From the NCBI RefSeq assembly GCF_009391885.1, contig NZ_VZII01000011.1, forward strand, positions 39,759 through 103,758: a stretch of 64,000 nucleotides of DNA, given 5' to 3'. Origin of the DNA: Pseudomonas sp. MN1F. GTDB lineage: Bacteria; Pseudomonadota; Gammaproteobacteria; Pseudomonadales; Pseudomonadaceae. The notes under the pieces are model-generated. The model saw nothing but the letters and a program-made list of their open reading frames with translations, had not been told where the DNA came from and searched no databases. Made by a program: the position numbers and the translations under genes. Positions 42,666-51,662 of the stretch are shown one piece after another. Position 1 is the first letter of the stretch. Every line of letters starts with the position of its first letter.

Positions 42666-45059
42666 ATGTCGAAGTGGGGCGTGCGTGCGAAGGTGCTGGG
42701 CCTGTGCAGCGAGGCGATGGCTGCCTGGGCGGTGGCGCTGGTCGCGTTGGTGGCCGGCGTCCTGCTGTCGGCGGGCCTGGCGCTGGCCGCGCAGGCGTTC
42801 TACAAGCAGCAGTTGCGTCAGCGCTTCGAGCTGCTGGCCAGCGAGCGCCATAGCCGCATCGCCGAGCGCTTCGACGACCAGGAGCAACGCCTGGATGGTT
42901 TGCGGCGCTTCTTCACCTACTCCAGCGAAATCACCCCGAGCGAGTTCAATGGCTATGCCCGGCCCTTGCTGCAGCGGACCCAGGCCTATTCCTGGGCGCC
43001 GCGGGTCGAGGCCGCGCAGCGGCGCGAGTTCGAGCGCCAGGCCAGTGCCTGGCTGGGGCAGGATTACCAGATCCGCGAGGAGGACGGCGCCGGTAACTGG
43101 CACCCTTCGCCACAGCGCGCCTATTACTACCCCGTGCTCTATACCCAGGCCGGCGATATGCAGGGGCAACCCTACGGGCTCGACCTGCGCAGCCAGCCGG
43201 CCCGCGAGCAGACCTTGGCCCGGGCACTGCAGCCAGGCAGCATGGCGGTTTCCGAACCGCTGGACATGCTCAACGTCGCCCCCGACTTCAGCCGCGGGCT
43301 GCTCATGGTCGCACCGGTGTTCTCCGATGCACGGCCGAATGACCCGCCAGCGGGTTATGTCATGGCCTTGCTGAACATGCGCCAGTTGGTCACTGAAGGC
43401 CTGCCTGTCGTTGCGGATGACAACCTGGTGGTGCGCATCATCGACCCGAGCGGGCGCGATGGCCATGAAGTGCTGTTTGATTCGCAGAACCCGGTGGCGG
43501 CACTGGCCTTGGTCAGCACCCAGTTGCTGCGCCTTGCCGACCACCACTTCCAGCTCGACATTCGCCCTAGCCAGGCATTCCTGCAGGCCAACCAGTCCAC
43601 CGCCGCCTTGGCTGTGGGGTTGCTCGGCGGCTTGCTGAGCCTGTTGCTGAGCACGTTGCTGTACAACCTGTTCAGCCAGCGCCAGCGAGCCTTGACCCTG
43701 GTCGAGCAGCGCACGGCGCAACTGCGGGTCAGCGAGCAATCGTTGCGTGAGACCCACAACCAGTTGCGCAGCGTACTGGATGCCGCGACCCAGGTGGCGA
43801 TCATCGCGACCAGCCTCAAGGGCGAGGTCAGCACCTTCAACGCCGGTGCCGAACGCATGCTCGGCTATTCGGCCAGTGAAGCCATCGGGCACCTGCAGCT
43901 GGAAGATCTGGTGATGCCTGAAGAGCTCAGCCAGCGCGCCCATGCCTTGAGCCTGCGCTATGGGCGGCATATCGCTGGAGGCCAGGCGATGTTCGCCGAG
44001 ACCATTCAGGAAAGTGGCGGCGAGCCGGGCGAGTGGACCCTGGTGCGCAAGGATGGCAGCCATTTGCTGGCCAACATGCTGGTCACTGCCGTGCTCGATG
44101 AGCAGGGGCTCTGGGTCGGCTACCTGGCGATCTGCATCGATGTGACCGAGCGGCGCCGGGTGCACGAGGCCCTGGCCCTGCGTGATCGCTTGCTGGAGAA
44201 GCTCAGCGCGGAAGTGCCGGGCGGGATCTATCAATACCGTCTGGACGCCGATGGCCACTCGTGCTTCCCCTATGCCAGCCAGGGGCTGTTCGACATCTAC
44301 GAGGTCGACCTGCAGTTGCTGCGCGAGGATGCCTCGGTGGTATTCGAGCGCATTCATCCTGATGACCTGGAGCGGGTGCGCCGTTCGGTGCGTTATTCCG
44401 CCGAACACCTTTCACCGTGGCGCGAAGAGTACCGGGTGCGCCTGCCGCGTGCCGGGTTGCGTTGGGTGCGCGGCGAGGCAACGCCGGAGGTCGGCGAAAA
44501 CGGCTGCACGCTGTGGCATGGCTATCTGACCGATATCTCCGACCTCAAAGGGGTGGAGGAAGAGCTGCGAGCGCTGTCGGTGACCGATGCGCTGACCGGC
44601 ATTCATAACCGCCGCTATTTTCAGGAACGACTTAAGGTCGAACTGGATCGCGCCCAGCGTGATGAGCTAGACCTGGCCGTGATCATGCTCGACATCGACC
44701 ATTTCAAACGGATCAACGATCAGTACGGTCATGCCGTGGGTGACCATGTGCTGCGCTGTTTGTGCCAACGGATTGGTCAGCGCTTGCGCCGCACCGATGT
44801 GTTCTGCCGGTTGGGTGGGGAGGAGTTCATGGTGCTGTGCCCGGGCAGCAATGCCGAGCAGGCGCGGATGCTGGCCATGGAATTGTGGCAAGGGGTGCGC
44901 AGCGTGCCGGTCGATGGGGTGGGCAAAGTGACTGCGAGCTTTGGCGTGGCCGGGTGGCGGTTGGGGGAGGGGGCGGATGCCTTGTTGCTGAGGGCGGACG
45001 CGGGGGTGTATGCAGCCAAGCAGGCAGGCCGGGACCGGGTTGAGGCAGAACTGACCTGA
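42666..45059 (+). CDS. Membrane sensor diguanylate cyclase: CHASE-PAS-PAS-GGDEF
   Basis: This 797-residue protein has an N-terminal helix (AAWAVALVALVAGVLLSAGLALAAQAFY) and a CHASE-type extracytoplasmic domain (about 50-290, with RFFTYSSEITPSEFNGYARPLL and YAWAP-like YSWAPRVEAAQRREFE). A second helix (about 315-335) leads to two PAS/PAC regions (about 360-500 and 510-640). The GGDEF domain has a GGEEF active site (RLGGEEFMVLCPG) and an intact inhibitory site RxxD five residues upstream (RRTD). It is predicted to make cyclic di-GMP in response to an external ligand. No EAL domain is present. Confidence 0.92.
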   Translation: MSKWGVRAKVLGLCSEAMAAWAVALVALVAGVLLSAGLALAAQAFYKQQLRQRFELLASERHSRIAERFDDQEQRLDGLRRFFTYSSEITPSEFNGYARPLLQRTQAYSWAPRVEAAQRREFERQASAWLGQDYQIREEDGAGNWHPSPQRAYYYPVLYTQAGDMQGQPYGLDLRSQPAREQTLARALQPGSMAVSEPLDMLNVAPDFSRGLLMVAPVFSDARPNDPPAGYVMALLNMRQLVTEGLPVVADDNLVVRIIDPSGRDGHEVLFDSQNPVAALALVSTQLLRLADHHFQLDIRPSQAFLQANQSTAALAVGLLGGLLSLLLSTLLYNLFSQRQRALTLVEQRTAQLRVSEQSLRETHNQLRSVLDAATQVAIIATSLKGEVSTFNAGAERMLGYSASEAIGHLQLEDLVMPEELSQRAHALSLRYGRHIAGGQAMFAETIQESGGEPGEWTLVRKDGSHLLANMLVTAVLDEQGLWVGYLAICIDVTERRRVHEALALRDRLLEKLSAEVPGGIYQYRLDADGHSCFPYASQGLFDIYEVDLQLLREDASVVFERIHPDDLERVRRSVRYSAEHLSPWREEYRVRLPRAGLRWVRGEATPEVGENGCTLWHGYLTDISDLKGVEEELRALSVTDALTGIHNRRYFQERLKVELDRAQRDELDLAVIMLDIDHFKRINDQYGHAVGDHVLRCLCQRIGQRLRRTDVFCRLGGEEFMVLCPGSNAEQARMLAMELWQGVRSVPVDGVGKVTASFGVAGWRLGEGADALLLRADAGVYAAKQAGRDRVEAELT

Positions 45060-45110
45060 AGCCTGTACCGGTCGCTGCGCGGGAAGCCCGCGAAGAGACC
45101 GGTACAGGCT
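45060..45110. terminator. Hairpin with REP-like core between convergent genes
   Basis: AGCCTGTACCGGTC (45060-45073) pairs exactly with GACCGGTACAGGCT (45097-45110). The interior GCGCGGG-AAG-CCCGCG also pairs and carries the CCCGCGAAGAG half of the P. putida REP. It lies between the ends of the diguanylate cyclase gene (45059) and dacB (45120), so it may terminate both. Confidence 0.75.
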
Positions 45111-45119
45111 ATCGAAGCA

Positions 45120-46583
45120 TCAAGGCGCTGCAGCCGTCGCGCTGTTGTTCAGCTTCGGCTGGCGATACAGGTCCAGCAGCACCTGATCAAGCACCTGCGA
45201 GGCACCCCACGGCTTCGGATCATTGAGGATCGCCGCCACCGCCCAGGTATTGCCGTTGCTGTCGCGGCTGAAGCCGGCAATCGCCCGCACGGTGTTCAGG
45301 GTGCCGGTCTTGATGTGCCCTTCGCCGGTCATGGCGGTGCGCTTCAGGCGTTTGCGCATGGTGCCGTCCATGCCCACCAGTGGCATCGAGCTCATGAACT
45401 CGGCGGCATACGGGCTGTTCCACGCCGCCTGCAGCAGCGCTGCCATCTCGCGGGTGCTGACCCGCTCGGCGCGTGACAGCCCTGAGCCGTTTTCCATTAC
45501 CAGGTGCGGCGCGGTGATGCCCTTCTTCGCCAGCCACTGGCGCACCACGCGCTGGGCGGCACGGGCGTCGTCACCATCGGCGTCGGTACGGAACTGCGCA
45601 CCCAGGCTCAGGAACAGCTGCTGGGCCATGGTGTTGTTGCTGTACTTGTTGATGTCGCGGATGACTTCCACCAGGTCGGGCGAGAAGGCCCGGGCCAGCA
45701 GGCGAGCGCTTTTCGGTACGTTCTCGATGCGGTCACGGCCCTGGATGCTGCCACCCAGCTCGTTCCAGATGGCCCGTACGGCGCCGGCAGCGTAGGTCGG
45801 GTGGTCGAGCAACGACAGGTAGGTCTGCGAGTTGCAGCCATCGCCCAACTGGCCGGTGACGGTCACGCTGATGCCGTCGGCTTGCTGCACCGGGTTGTAG
45901 CGCACGTCGCCGCTGCACTGCTTGGAGGCCACGGCCTTGACCTGGTTGTCGATGTGGATGCTGGCGATCGGTGGCTCGACCGCGACGGTGACCTTGCCGC
46001 CGTCGTTGCGGGTAACGAAGCGCAGGGCCTTGAGGTTGATCATCAGCGAGTCGGGCTTGACCAGGAACGGCTTGTTGACGTCGCCGCCGTCATCGTCGAA
46101 CTGCGGTAGGTTGGGCTGCACGAAGTGGCTGCGGTCCAGCACCAGGTCGCCGGTAACGGTGCGTACGCCATTGGCGCGCAGGTCACGCATCAATAGCCAG
46201 AGCTTTTCCATGTTCAGCTTGGGGTCGCCGCCGCCCTTGAGGTACAGGTTGCCATTGAGCACACCGTTGCTCAGGGTGCCATCGGTGTAGAACTCGGTTT
46301 TCCACTGGAAGGTCGGGCCGAGCAGTTCGAGGGCGGCGTAGGTGGTGACCAGCTTCATGGTCGAGGCCGGGTTGACCGATACATCGGCGTTGAACACGGT
46401 GGCCGAGCCTGGGCCGTTGAGCGGCAGCATGACCAGCGACAGTGCACTGTCCTGCAGCTTGTTGGCCTTGAGCGCCTGCTGGACTTTCGGCGGCAGGGAG
46501 GTATTGACGGCAGCTGCGTGGCTGGGCAAAGCAAGCGGCAGCAGCAGGCCGGCGAGAACGAGGGGGCGGAGCTTTTTGATCAT
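45120..46583 (-). CDS. dacB: D-alanyl-D-alanine carboxypeptidase/endopeptidase (PBP4 type)
   Basis: This 487-residue periplasmic enzyme has a signal peptide (MIKKLRPLVLAGLLLPLALPSHA) and the three penicillin-binding motifs: S74-TMK (PASTMKL), SNN (KYSNNTMAQQLF) and KTG (HIKTGTLNTVRAIAGF). It trims and opens peptidoglycan cross-links. ATG 46583 gives the signal peptide; the longer frame adds an implausible leader. The large inserted domain between SxxK and SxN is as usual in this class. Confidence 0.94.
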   Translation of the reverse strand: MIKKLRPLVLAGLLLPLALPSHAAAVNTSLPPKVQQALKANKLQDSALSLVMLPLNGPGSATVFNADVSVNPASTMKLVTTYAALELLGPTFQWKTEFYTDGTLSNGVLNGNLYLKGGGDPKLNMEKLWLLMRDLRANGVRTVTGDLVLDRSHFVQPNLPQFDDDGGDVNKPFLVKPDSLMINLKALRFVTRNDGGKVTVAVEPPIASIHIDNQVKAVASKQCSGDVRYNPVQQADGISVTVTGQLGDGCNSQTYLSLLDHPTYAAGAVRAIWNELGGSIQGRDRIENVPKSARLLARAFSPDLVEVIRDINKYSNNTMAQQLFLSLGAQFRTDADGDDARAAQRVVRQWLAKKGITAPHLVMENGSGLSRAERVSTREMAALLQAAWNSPYAAEFMSSMPLVGMDGTMRKRLKRTAMTGEGHIKTGTLNTVRAIAGFSRDSNGNTWAVAAILNDPKPWGASQVLDQVLLDLYRQPKLNNSATAAAP

Positions 46584-46770
46584 ATGGATTAAATACCCTA
46601 CGGACGAGGGGAAAAGACAATGGGGCTGTAAGAGATGATCACCCCAGGGTGAAATATAGAGCGCATTATGCCCCAAGCGCAGCGTTCATGCGCCACGTTC
46701 GACGGAAAAGCGCCTTTATAGCGCGGAAACTGGTAAAGTGCCGCGCGTTAATACTCAAGAGGATTGTTTC

Positions 46771-47115
46771 ATGGCTACCAACCGTTCCCGTCGTCTGCGC
46801 AAGAAGCTGTGCGTTGATGAATTCCAGGAGCTGGGTTTCGAACTGAACCTGGGTTTCAAGGAAGACCTGTCCGACGAAGCCATCGATGCCTTCCTCGACG
46901 CGTTCCTGGCAGAAGCCATGGATGCCAACGGCCTGGACTACGTCGGCGGCGATGACTTCGGTCTGGTTTGCCTGGCCAACCGTGGTTCGGTCAGCGAAGA
47001 GCAGCGTGCCACTGTTGAAGCCTGGCTCAAGGGCCGCAGCGAACTGACCACCATCGAAGTCAGCCCGCTGCTGGACGCATGGTATCCGGAAAAGCCGATC
47101 AACCCGGCTTCCTGA
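46771..47115 (+). CDS. yggL: YggL family 50S ribosome-associated protein (DUF469)
   Basis: This 114-residue protein starts at ATG 46771 with AAGAGGA upstream. It begins with a basic tail (MATNRSRRLRKKLCVDEFQELGFELNL) and continues with an acidic domain (FKEDLSDEAIDAFLDAFLAEAMDANGLDYVGGDDFGLVCL), the DUF469 pattern. YggL binds the large ribosomal subunit in E. coli; a role in assembly or translation is inferred. Confidence 0.88.
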   Translation: MATNRSRRLRKKLCVDEFQELGFELNLGFKEDLSDEAIDAFLDAFLAEAMDANGLDYVGGDDFGLVCLANRGSVSEEQRATVEAWLKGRSELTTIEVSPLLDAWYPEKPINPAS

Positions 47116-47124
47116 TCTGTGCTT

Positions 47125-47151
47125 GAGCGGCGCCCTGCGCGGGCGTCGCTC
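47125..47151. terminator. Hairpin between yggL and the hybrid kinase gene
   Basis: GAGCG-GCGCCC (from 47125) pairs with GGGCG-TCGCTC (47141-47151) with small mismatches. It lies 9 bases after the yggL stop and 2 bases before the convergent kinase stop. There is no clear T run, so the terminator function is moderate inference. Confidence 0.55.
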
Positions 47152-47153
47152 AG

Positions 47154-50100
47154 TCAAGCCTGGGTCAATTCGCTGGCCAGCGCTTTCTCCACTCGGCGCA
47201 TATGCCGAGCCAGTACCTGCCGCTGCAGTTTGATGCAGGCTGCAGGCGACGTTGCTACCTCCAGGGCCTCGCAGGCCTTCATCATGCCCTTCGCTTCCAG
47301 CAGCCGTGCCGCGCTGAGGATCTTGTGCGCCTGCTCGCGAATCTCGGCGGCCTGATGCTGGGGATCAAGGCTCATGAGCAATGCCAGGTCTTCCTGCAGG
47401 CTTGTGTGCACGGCGGTGAGAAAACGGGTGCGGCTGCTGGCATTGTTGCCGACGATGCCGGCCAGGCCCGCCAGGCTGAACGGTGGGGCATTGGCTTGCC
47501 GTCGCCGGGGTGCGATCTTGGCCAGGCATTGGCTGAGGGTGCGCAGGCTGATGGGCTTGAGCAGGCAATCGTCCATGCCGGCGCTGAGGCACTTTTGCCT
47601 GACTTCAGGTTGCGCGTTCGCTGTGTAGCCCAGGATGACGCACCGCGGGCGCCCGCGCTTGCGTTCCTCGCTGCGTACGGCAGTGGCTAGCTGGTAGCCG
47701 TTCATGTGCGGCATGTTGCAATCGAGCACCAGAACGTCGAACGGCGCTTGCCGCCATTTTTCCAGGCCTTCGCGGCCATTGCTGGCGCTGGCATGGTTGA
47801 GCCCCAGGTAGCCCAGTTGTTGAGCCATCAACATCAGGTTGGCAGGGTGATCGTCGATGACCAGCACCTTCAGGTCGGGGGCAGGGGCCTCGAGTTCTTC
47901 AACTTCCGGTACCGGGGACGCCGGGGCATCGACGCGCTCCAGCGGCATCATCAGGCGAACCTGTGTGCCCAACCCCGGCAGACTCTTGATGCTCAGGTTT
48001 CCACCCATCATCTCGCTCAGGCTGCGGCAGATGGCCAAGCCCAACCCGGTGCCTGCACGTGCACCCTCGCTGTGCAGGTTGGCCTGGACGAACGGGTTGA
48101 ACAGCCGCTGCAGGTCATCTTCATGAATGCCCATGCCACTGTCACGCACCTCGAGCTCCAGCGTAGGGGGGATGCCAGGGCCTTCCTCGCGCAAGCCGAG
48201 CGTGACGTGGACCTGCCCTTGCTCGGTGAACTTGATGGCATTGCTGACAAGGTTGGACAAGATCTGTTTGAAGCGCAGTGGATCGAGCATTCCATGGCCG
48301 CGGGCACTGGGGCTGATACTGATGTCCAGGGCCAGGCCCTTCTGCCGGGCCTGGCCATCGAACACGCGGCCAACCGCCTCGACCAGTGCTGCGGGATCGA
48401 CCGCTTCCGGGCTGAGGGACAGGTGGCCTGACTCGATACGCACGATATCCAGAATATCGCCGATCAGGCCAAGCAGGTCCCTGGCCGAGTGATGGGCGAC
48501 CTCCAGTGAGGTGGGGTCCACCTGCCCCTGCAGGGCACGCCTCAACGCCAGTTCGAGCATGCCGATGACCGCGTTCATCGGTGTGCGGATCTCGTGGCTG
48601 ATGGTGGCGAGGAAGGTGCTCTTGGCGCGGTTGGCGTCGTCGGCCAGGCGCTTGGCATCGCGCAATTCCTGAACCAGCTTGCGGCGCTCGCTGATGTCGA
48701 TCCAGCCGCCGATGATCCCTTGCACTTCACCCAGCGAATCACGATAGGGCAGGATCCAGTGGTAGAGGGTGATTTCCCGACCCCTGACGCGCAAAGGACG
48801 GTCGATGATCAGCGGCATGCCGGCAGCCATCACCTGTTGGTAGTCGGCCTGGATCTGGCGCGTGTGCTCGGCGTCGGCGAACAGGCTCTCGTCCAGGCGC
48901 TTGCCAATCACGTCTTCAAGGCGGGACTGGACGGCTTCCAGGTAGCTGGCGTTGCAGCTTTGCAAGTGGCCTTCCCGGTCGCGCACGTACATCGGGTGCG
49001 GGGTGCCGTTGAGCAGCGCTTCCATGAACTTCAGCTGATCGCTCAGCGCGCGCTCGGCGCTTTGGCGCTGTTTGATCTGCCCCCGCAGGCGGGCGTTCCA
49101 GATCAGCGCCAGCAACAGTAACACGCCGGTGCCCAGCAGCACCTGCAGGATCAGGCGGCGCAAGGCTCGCCAGCTGGCATCTTCATGCAGATCGTAGCCG
49201 CGCCAACGGTTGTTGATGACCCCCAGCTCTTCCGGCGAAATACTCAGCAGGGCCTTGTCGAGGATCGAGGCAAGTGGCATGTCCTGTTCGCGGGTGGCCA
49301 TGGCGAAGATCGCCGGCTCGCTGCCTACCGTGTTGCGAATGATCAGGTCGGTATTGCCGGCCAAGGCGTGGTTGGCATCGATCAAGGGGGTGATCATCGC
49401 GTCAACGGCGCCACTGTTGAGCAGCGCGACGGAAAAATAGGGGCTTTCGGTCTCGATCCAGCCAACCTGCGGGTAGCGGGTTGCCAGCAAGTCGTCCAGA
49501 TTGCTGTAACGGGAGATGGCAACGCGGTGCCCGTTCAGTTGCATCAGTGAACCGTACTGTTCATCTGCGGCGCGGGTAACCAGCACATGTGGGCTTTCGA
49601 GGTAGGGGCGGCTCAGGTGCAGGTGTTTGTTGGTGGTACCGTCGCTGGCAAGTGCGGCGATCATGTTCACGTGGCCGGTTTCCAGCCGGGCGAGCATGTC
49701 GGCGATGCCATTGGCCCGCTGTACCTCAAAGCGCAGGCCGGTACGCAGGCGTATCAGGTCAAGCAGGTCGGCGGTTATCCCGCGAAAATGGCCATTGCCG
49801 TCGAAATAGGACAGGGGAGCCGCCGTTTCGTCGACGGCGACCTGCATCATCGGATGGCTGGCCAGCCACTGCTCCTCCTCGGGTGTCAGCCGCAGCTGAC
49901 GATCACTCAGCAGCAGGTCACTGCCAGCACTCCAGCGCTTGAGGATGCTGGTGCGCACGGCGCCCGACTGGCGGTCGAGGGTTGCATTGACCAGCTCCTT
50001 GAGCTGCACGTCCTCGGCGCGCATGGCAAAACTGAAGCCGAAGTGCTCGTGCTGGCCGAAACTGGCCATGCGCAGGCGTGGCAGGTGCCCGCGATTGAGC

Positions 50101-50753
50101 TGGTAGTGGGTCGAAATGGTGTCGCCGATGAACACGTCGGCCTGGCCAAAAGCCACGGCGTTGAGGGCCTGGGTGGAGGAGCCGAAAACCAGTACTTCGG
50201 CGTTGGGGTAGGCGGCATGGACTTCCTCCTGGGGCAGGTAGTGGTAGAGCATGCCCAGGCGCATGCCATTCAGGCCGCCATTGAGGGCGCGCGGTTCATC
50301 CTCCCGCGTGACCAGCACAGGCTGGTCAACGGCATAAGGGTGTGAAAGCGTCAGCCCTTCGGTTGCCGCTTCGTATCCATTGGCGCTGCCGAGCAGGTCG
50401 ATGTCGCCACGCTTGAGCGCCTGCAGCGCCGCCTGCCTGTGGGGGTAGCGCATGACCTGAATCGGCAGGTTCAGTGCCCTGCCGATCAGGTTGGCATATT
50501 CGGCGGTGAGGCCTTGGTAGATCTGCCCGCCACTGGTGATGTCGAAGGGCGGGTAGTCGGGCGCCGAGGTGCCCAGGACCAGGGCATGACGGCCCTGCAC
50601 CCATTGCCGTTGCTGTTCCGTCAGTTGCGGGTGCAGCGGCATCGTCGCAGAGCGAGCCAGCAGGGTGTAGGGCACCACTTCATGGGATGAGGCCTGCGCC
50701 AGGTCGCAGGCCAATGCCAGGACTAGCGCCAGGCAGGCGATCAATTGCACCAT
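47154..50753 (-). CDS. BvgS-like hybrid sensor histidine kinase
   Basis: This 1199-residue protein has a signal peptide, two tandem periplasmic SBP_bac_3 (Venus flytrap) domains (about 55-270 and 290-510) and a membrane helix (about 548-567, LQVLLGTGVLLLLALIWNA). A PAS domain follows (about 585-700), then HisKA (ATISHEIRTPMNAVIG), HATPase (DPLRFKQILSNLVSNAIKFTEQGQV, GTGLGLAICRSL), a receiver (VLVLDCNMPHMNGYQL) and a C-terminal Hpt domain (REQAHKILSAARLLEAKG). This is the complete BvgS/EvgS phosphorelay. The partner is surely the LuxR-type regulator encoded 8 bases upstream on the same strand. The ligand is unknown. Confidence 0.93.
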   Translation of the reverse strand: MVQLIACLALVLALACDLAQASSHEVVPYTLLARSATMPLHPQLTEQQRQWVQGRHALVLGTSAPDYPPFDITSGGQIYQGLTAEYANLIGRALNLPIQVMRYPHRQAALQALKRGDIDLLGSANGYEAATEGLTLSHPYAVDQPVLVTREDEPRALNGGLNGMRLGMLYHYLPQEEVHAAYPNAEVLVFGSSTQALNAVAFGQADVFIGDTISTHYQLNRGHLPRLRMASFGQHEHFGFSFAMRAEDVQLKELVNATLDRQSGAVRTSILKRWSAGSDLLLSDRQLRLTPEEEQWLASHPMMQVAVDETAAPLSYFDGNGHFRGITADLLDLIRLRTGLRFEVQRANGIADMLARLETGHVNMIAALASDGTTNKHLHLSRPYLESPHVLVTRAADEQYGSLMQLNGHRVAISRYSNLDDLLATRYPQVGWIETESPYFSVALLNSGAVDAMITPLIDANHALAGNTDLIIRNTVGSEPAIFAMATREQDMPLASILDKALLSISPEELGVINNRWRGYDLHEDASWRALRRLILQVLLGTGVLLLLALIWNARLRGQIKQRQSAERALSDQLKFMEALLNGTPHPMYVRDREGHLQSCNASYLEAVQSRLEDVIGKRLDESLFADAEHTRQIQADYQQVMAAGMPLIIDRPLRVRGREITLYHWILPYRDSLGEVQGIIGGWIDISERRKLVQELRDAKRLADDANRAKSTFLATISHEIRTPMNAVIGMLELALRRALQGQVDPTSLEVAHHSARDLLGLIGDILDIVRIESGHLSLSPEAVDPAALVEAVGRVFDGQARQKGLALDISISPSARGHGMLDPLRFKQILSNLVSNAIKFTEQGQVHVTLGLREEGPGIPPTLELEVRDSGMGIHEDDLQRLFNPFVQANLHSEGARAGTGLGLAICRSLSEMMGGNLSIKSLPGLGTQVRLMMPLERVDAPASPVPEVEELEAPAPDLKVLVIDDHPANLMLMAQQLGYLGLNHASASNGREGLEKWRQAPFDVLVLDCNMPHMNGYQLATAVRSEERKRGRPRCVILGYTANAQPEVRQKCLSAGMDDCLLKPISLRTLSQCLAKIAPRRRQANAPPFSLAGLAGIVGNNASSRTRFLTAVHTSLQEDLALLMSLDPQHQAAEIREQAHKILSAARLLEAKGMMKACEALEVATSPAACIKLQRQVLARHMRRVEKALASELTQA

Positions 50754-50761
50754 CGAAAACC

Positions 50762-51382
50762 TCAGACCAGGGCGTTGCGTTTGGCCATTTCAATCAGGTC
50801 GACCAACGTATCGACCTGTAGTTTCTGCATGAGCCGCTTCTTGTAGGTACTGACGGTCTTGTTGCTGAGGAACATGCCTTTGGCGATCTGCTGGTTACTG
50901 CGGCCTTGGGCGAAAAGTTGCAGAACCATAAGTTCGCGATCGTTAACGAGTCGGAAAAGTCGCAAATCGGAGTCCGCTGTTTCGTGATTGCTATGGATCG
51001 CCTGACTGGGGAAGTAATTGTATCCGGCGAGTACGGCCTTGATTGCGCTGAGCAGTTCGCTCAGGTCCTCCTCCTTGCAGACATAACCTGCTGCGCCCGA
51101 GTGCATGCAGCGCACGGCGAACAGCGCCGGAGACTGTGCAGTGAGGATCAGGACTTTCAGCGGCAGGGCCATGGCCTGGAAGCGCGAAAGGACCTCAAGG
51201 CCGTCGAGCTTGGGGATGCTGATGTCCAGAATGACCAGCTCAGGCTGGGTTTCACGAATCAACTGCATGGCTTCCACGCCGTTGTCCGATTCGCCCACGA
51301 CCTTGTAGTTCTGGTTTTCAAGCAACATGCGGACAGCCAGGCGGATGACAGGATGGTCATCGACAATAAATACAGTATTCAT
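50762..51382 (-). CDS. LuxR-type response regulator (BvgA/EvgA-like)
   Basis: This 206-residue protein starts at ATG 51382 (MNTVFIVDDHPVIRLAVRMLLENQNYKVVGESDNGVEAM). The receiver phosphorylation site is LVILDISIPKLDGLEV. The C-terminal HTH_LuxR reads LVNDRELMVLQLFAQGRSNQQIAKGMFLSNKTVSTYKKRLMQKL. The BvgA/EvgA-type organisation and 8-base distance to the hybrid kinase gene mark it as the phosphorelay output. Its targets are unknown. Confidence 0.93.
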   Translation of the reverse strand: MNTVFIVDDHPVIRLAVRMLLENQNYKVVGESDNGVEAMQLIRETQPELVILDISIPKLDGLEVLSRFQAMALPLKVLILTAQSPALFAVRCMHSGAAGYVCKEEDLSELLSAIKAVLAGYNYFPSQAIHSNHETADSDLRLFRLVNDRELMVLQLFAQGRSNQQIAKGMFLSNKTVSTYKKRLMQKLQVDTLVDLIEMAKRNALV

Positions 51383-51622
51383 GTTCAGGTTTCCTGCGGC
51401 GGATGACGGAGGCAGGAGGCACCTTACCCCAGTTACAAGTCGGCAGGGATACGTAGCAGGGAGATTCGCTATATATGGGAAACGGCTTACAGCTGAGTAC
51501 AAATTTGGCTACGAAGTGTAAGAGCATGCTTCGTTGTCAAAGCTGTTTTGGTAACTTTTTATCAGCTTGTTTAGTTGGCGTTTAATGAGCAGGTGTTGTT
51601 TGTAGGAAGTTTCCTAAGGTCA

Positions 51623-51653
51623 AGCGTCGCTCGGTATTGCACCGGGCGACGCT
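51623..51653. terminator. Hairpin downstream of dgt
   Basis: AGCGTCGCTCGGT (51623-51635) pairs with ACCGGGCGACGCT (51641-51653) with one mismatch and a five-base loop, 10 bases beyond the dgt stop on the minus strand. No T run follows. The rest of 51383-51662 is AT-richer and should hold the promoter of the LuxR-type regulator. Confidence 0.6.
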
Positions 51654-51662
51654 GCCGTGTCT

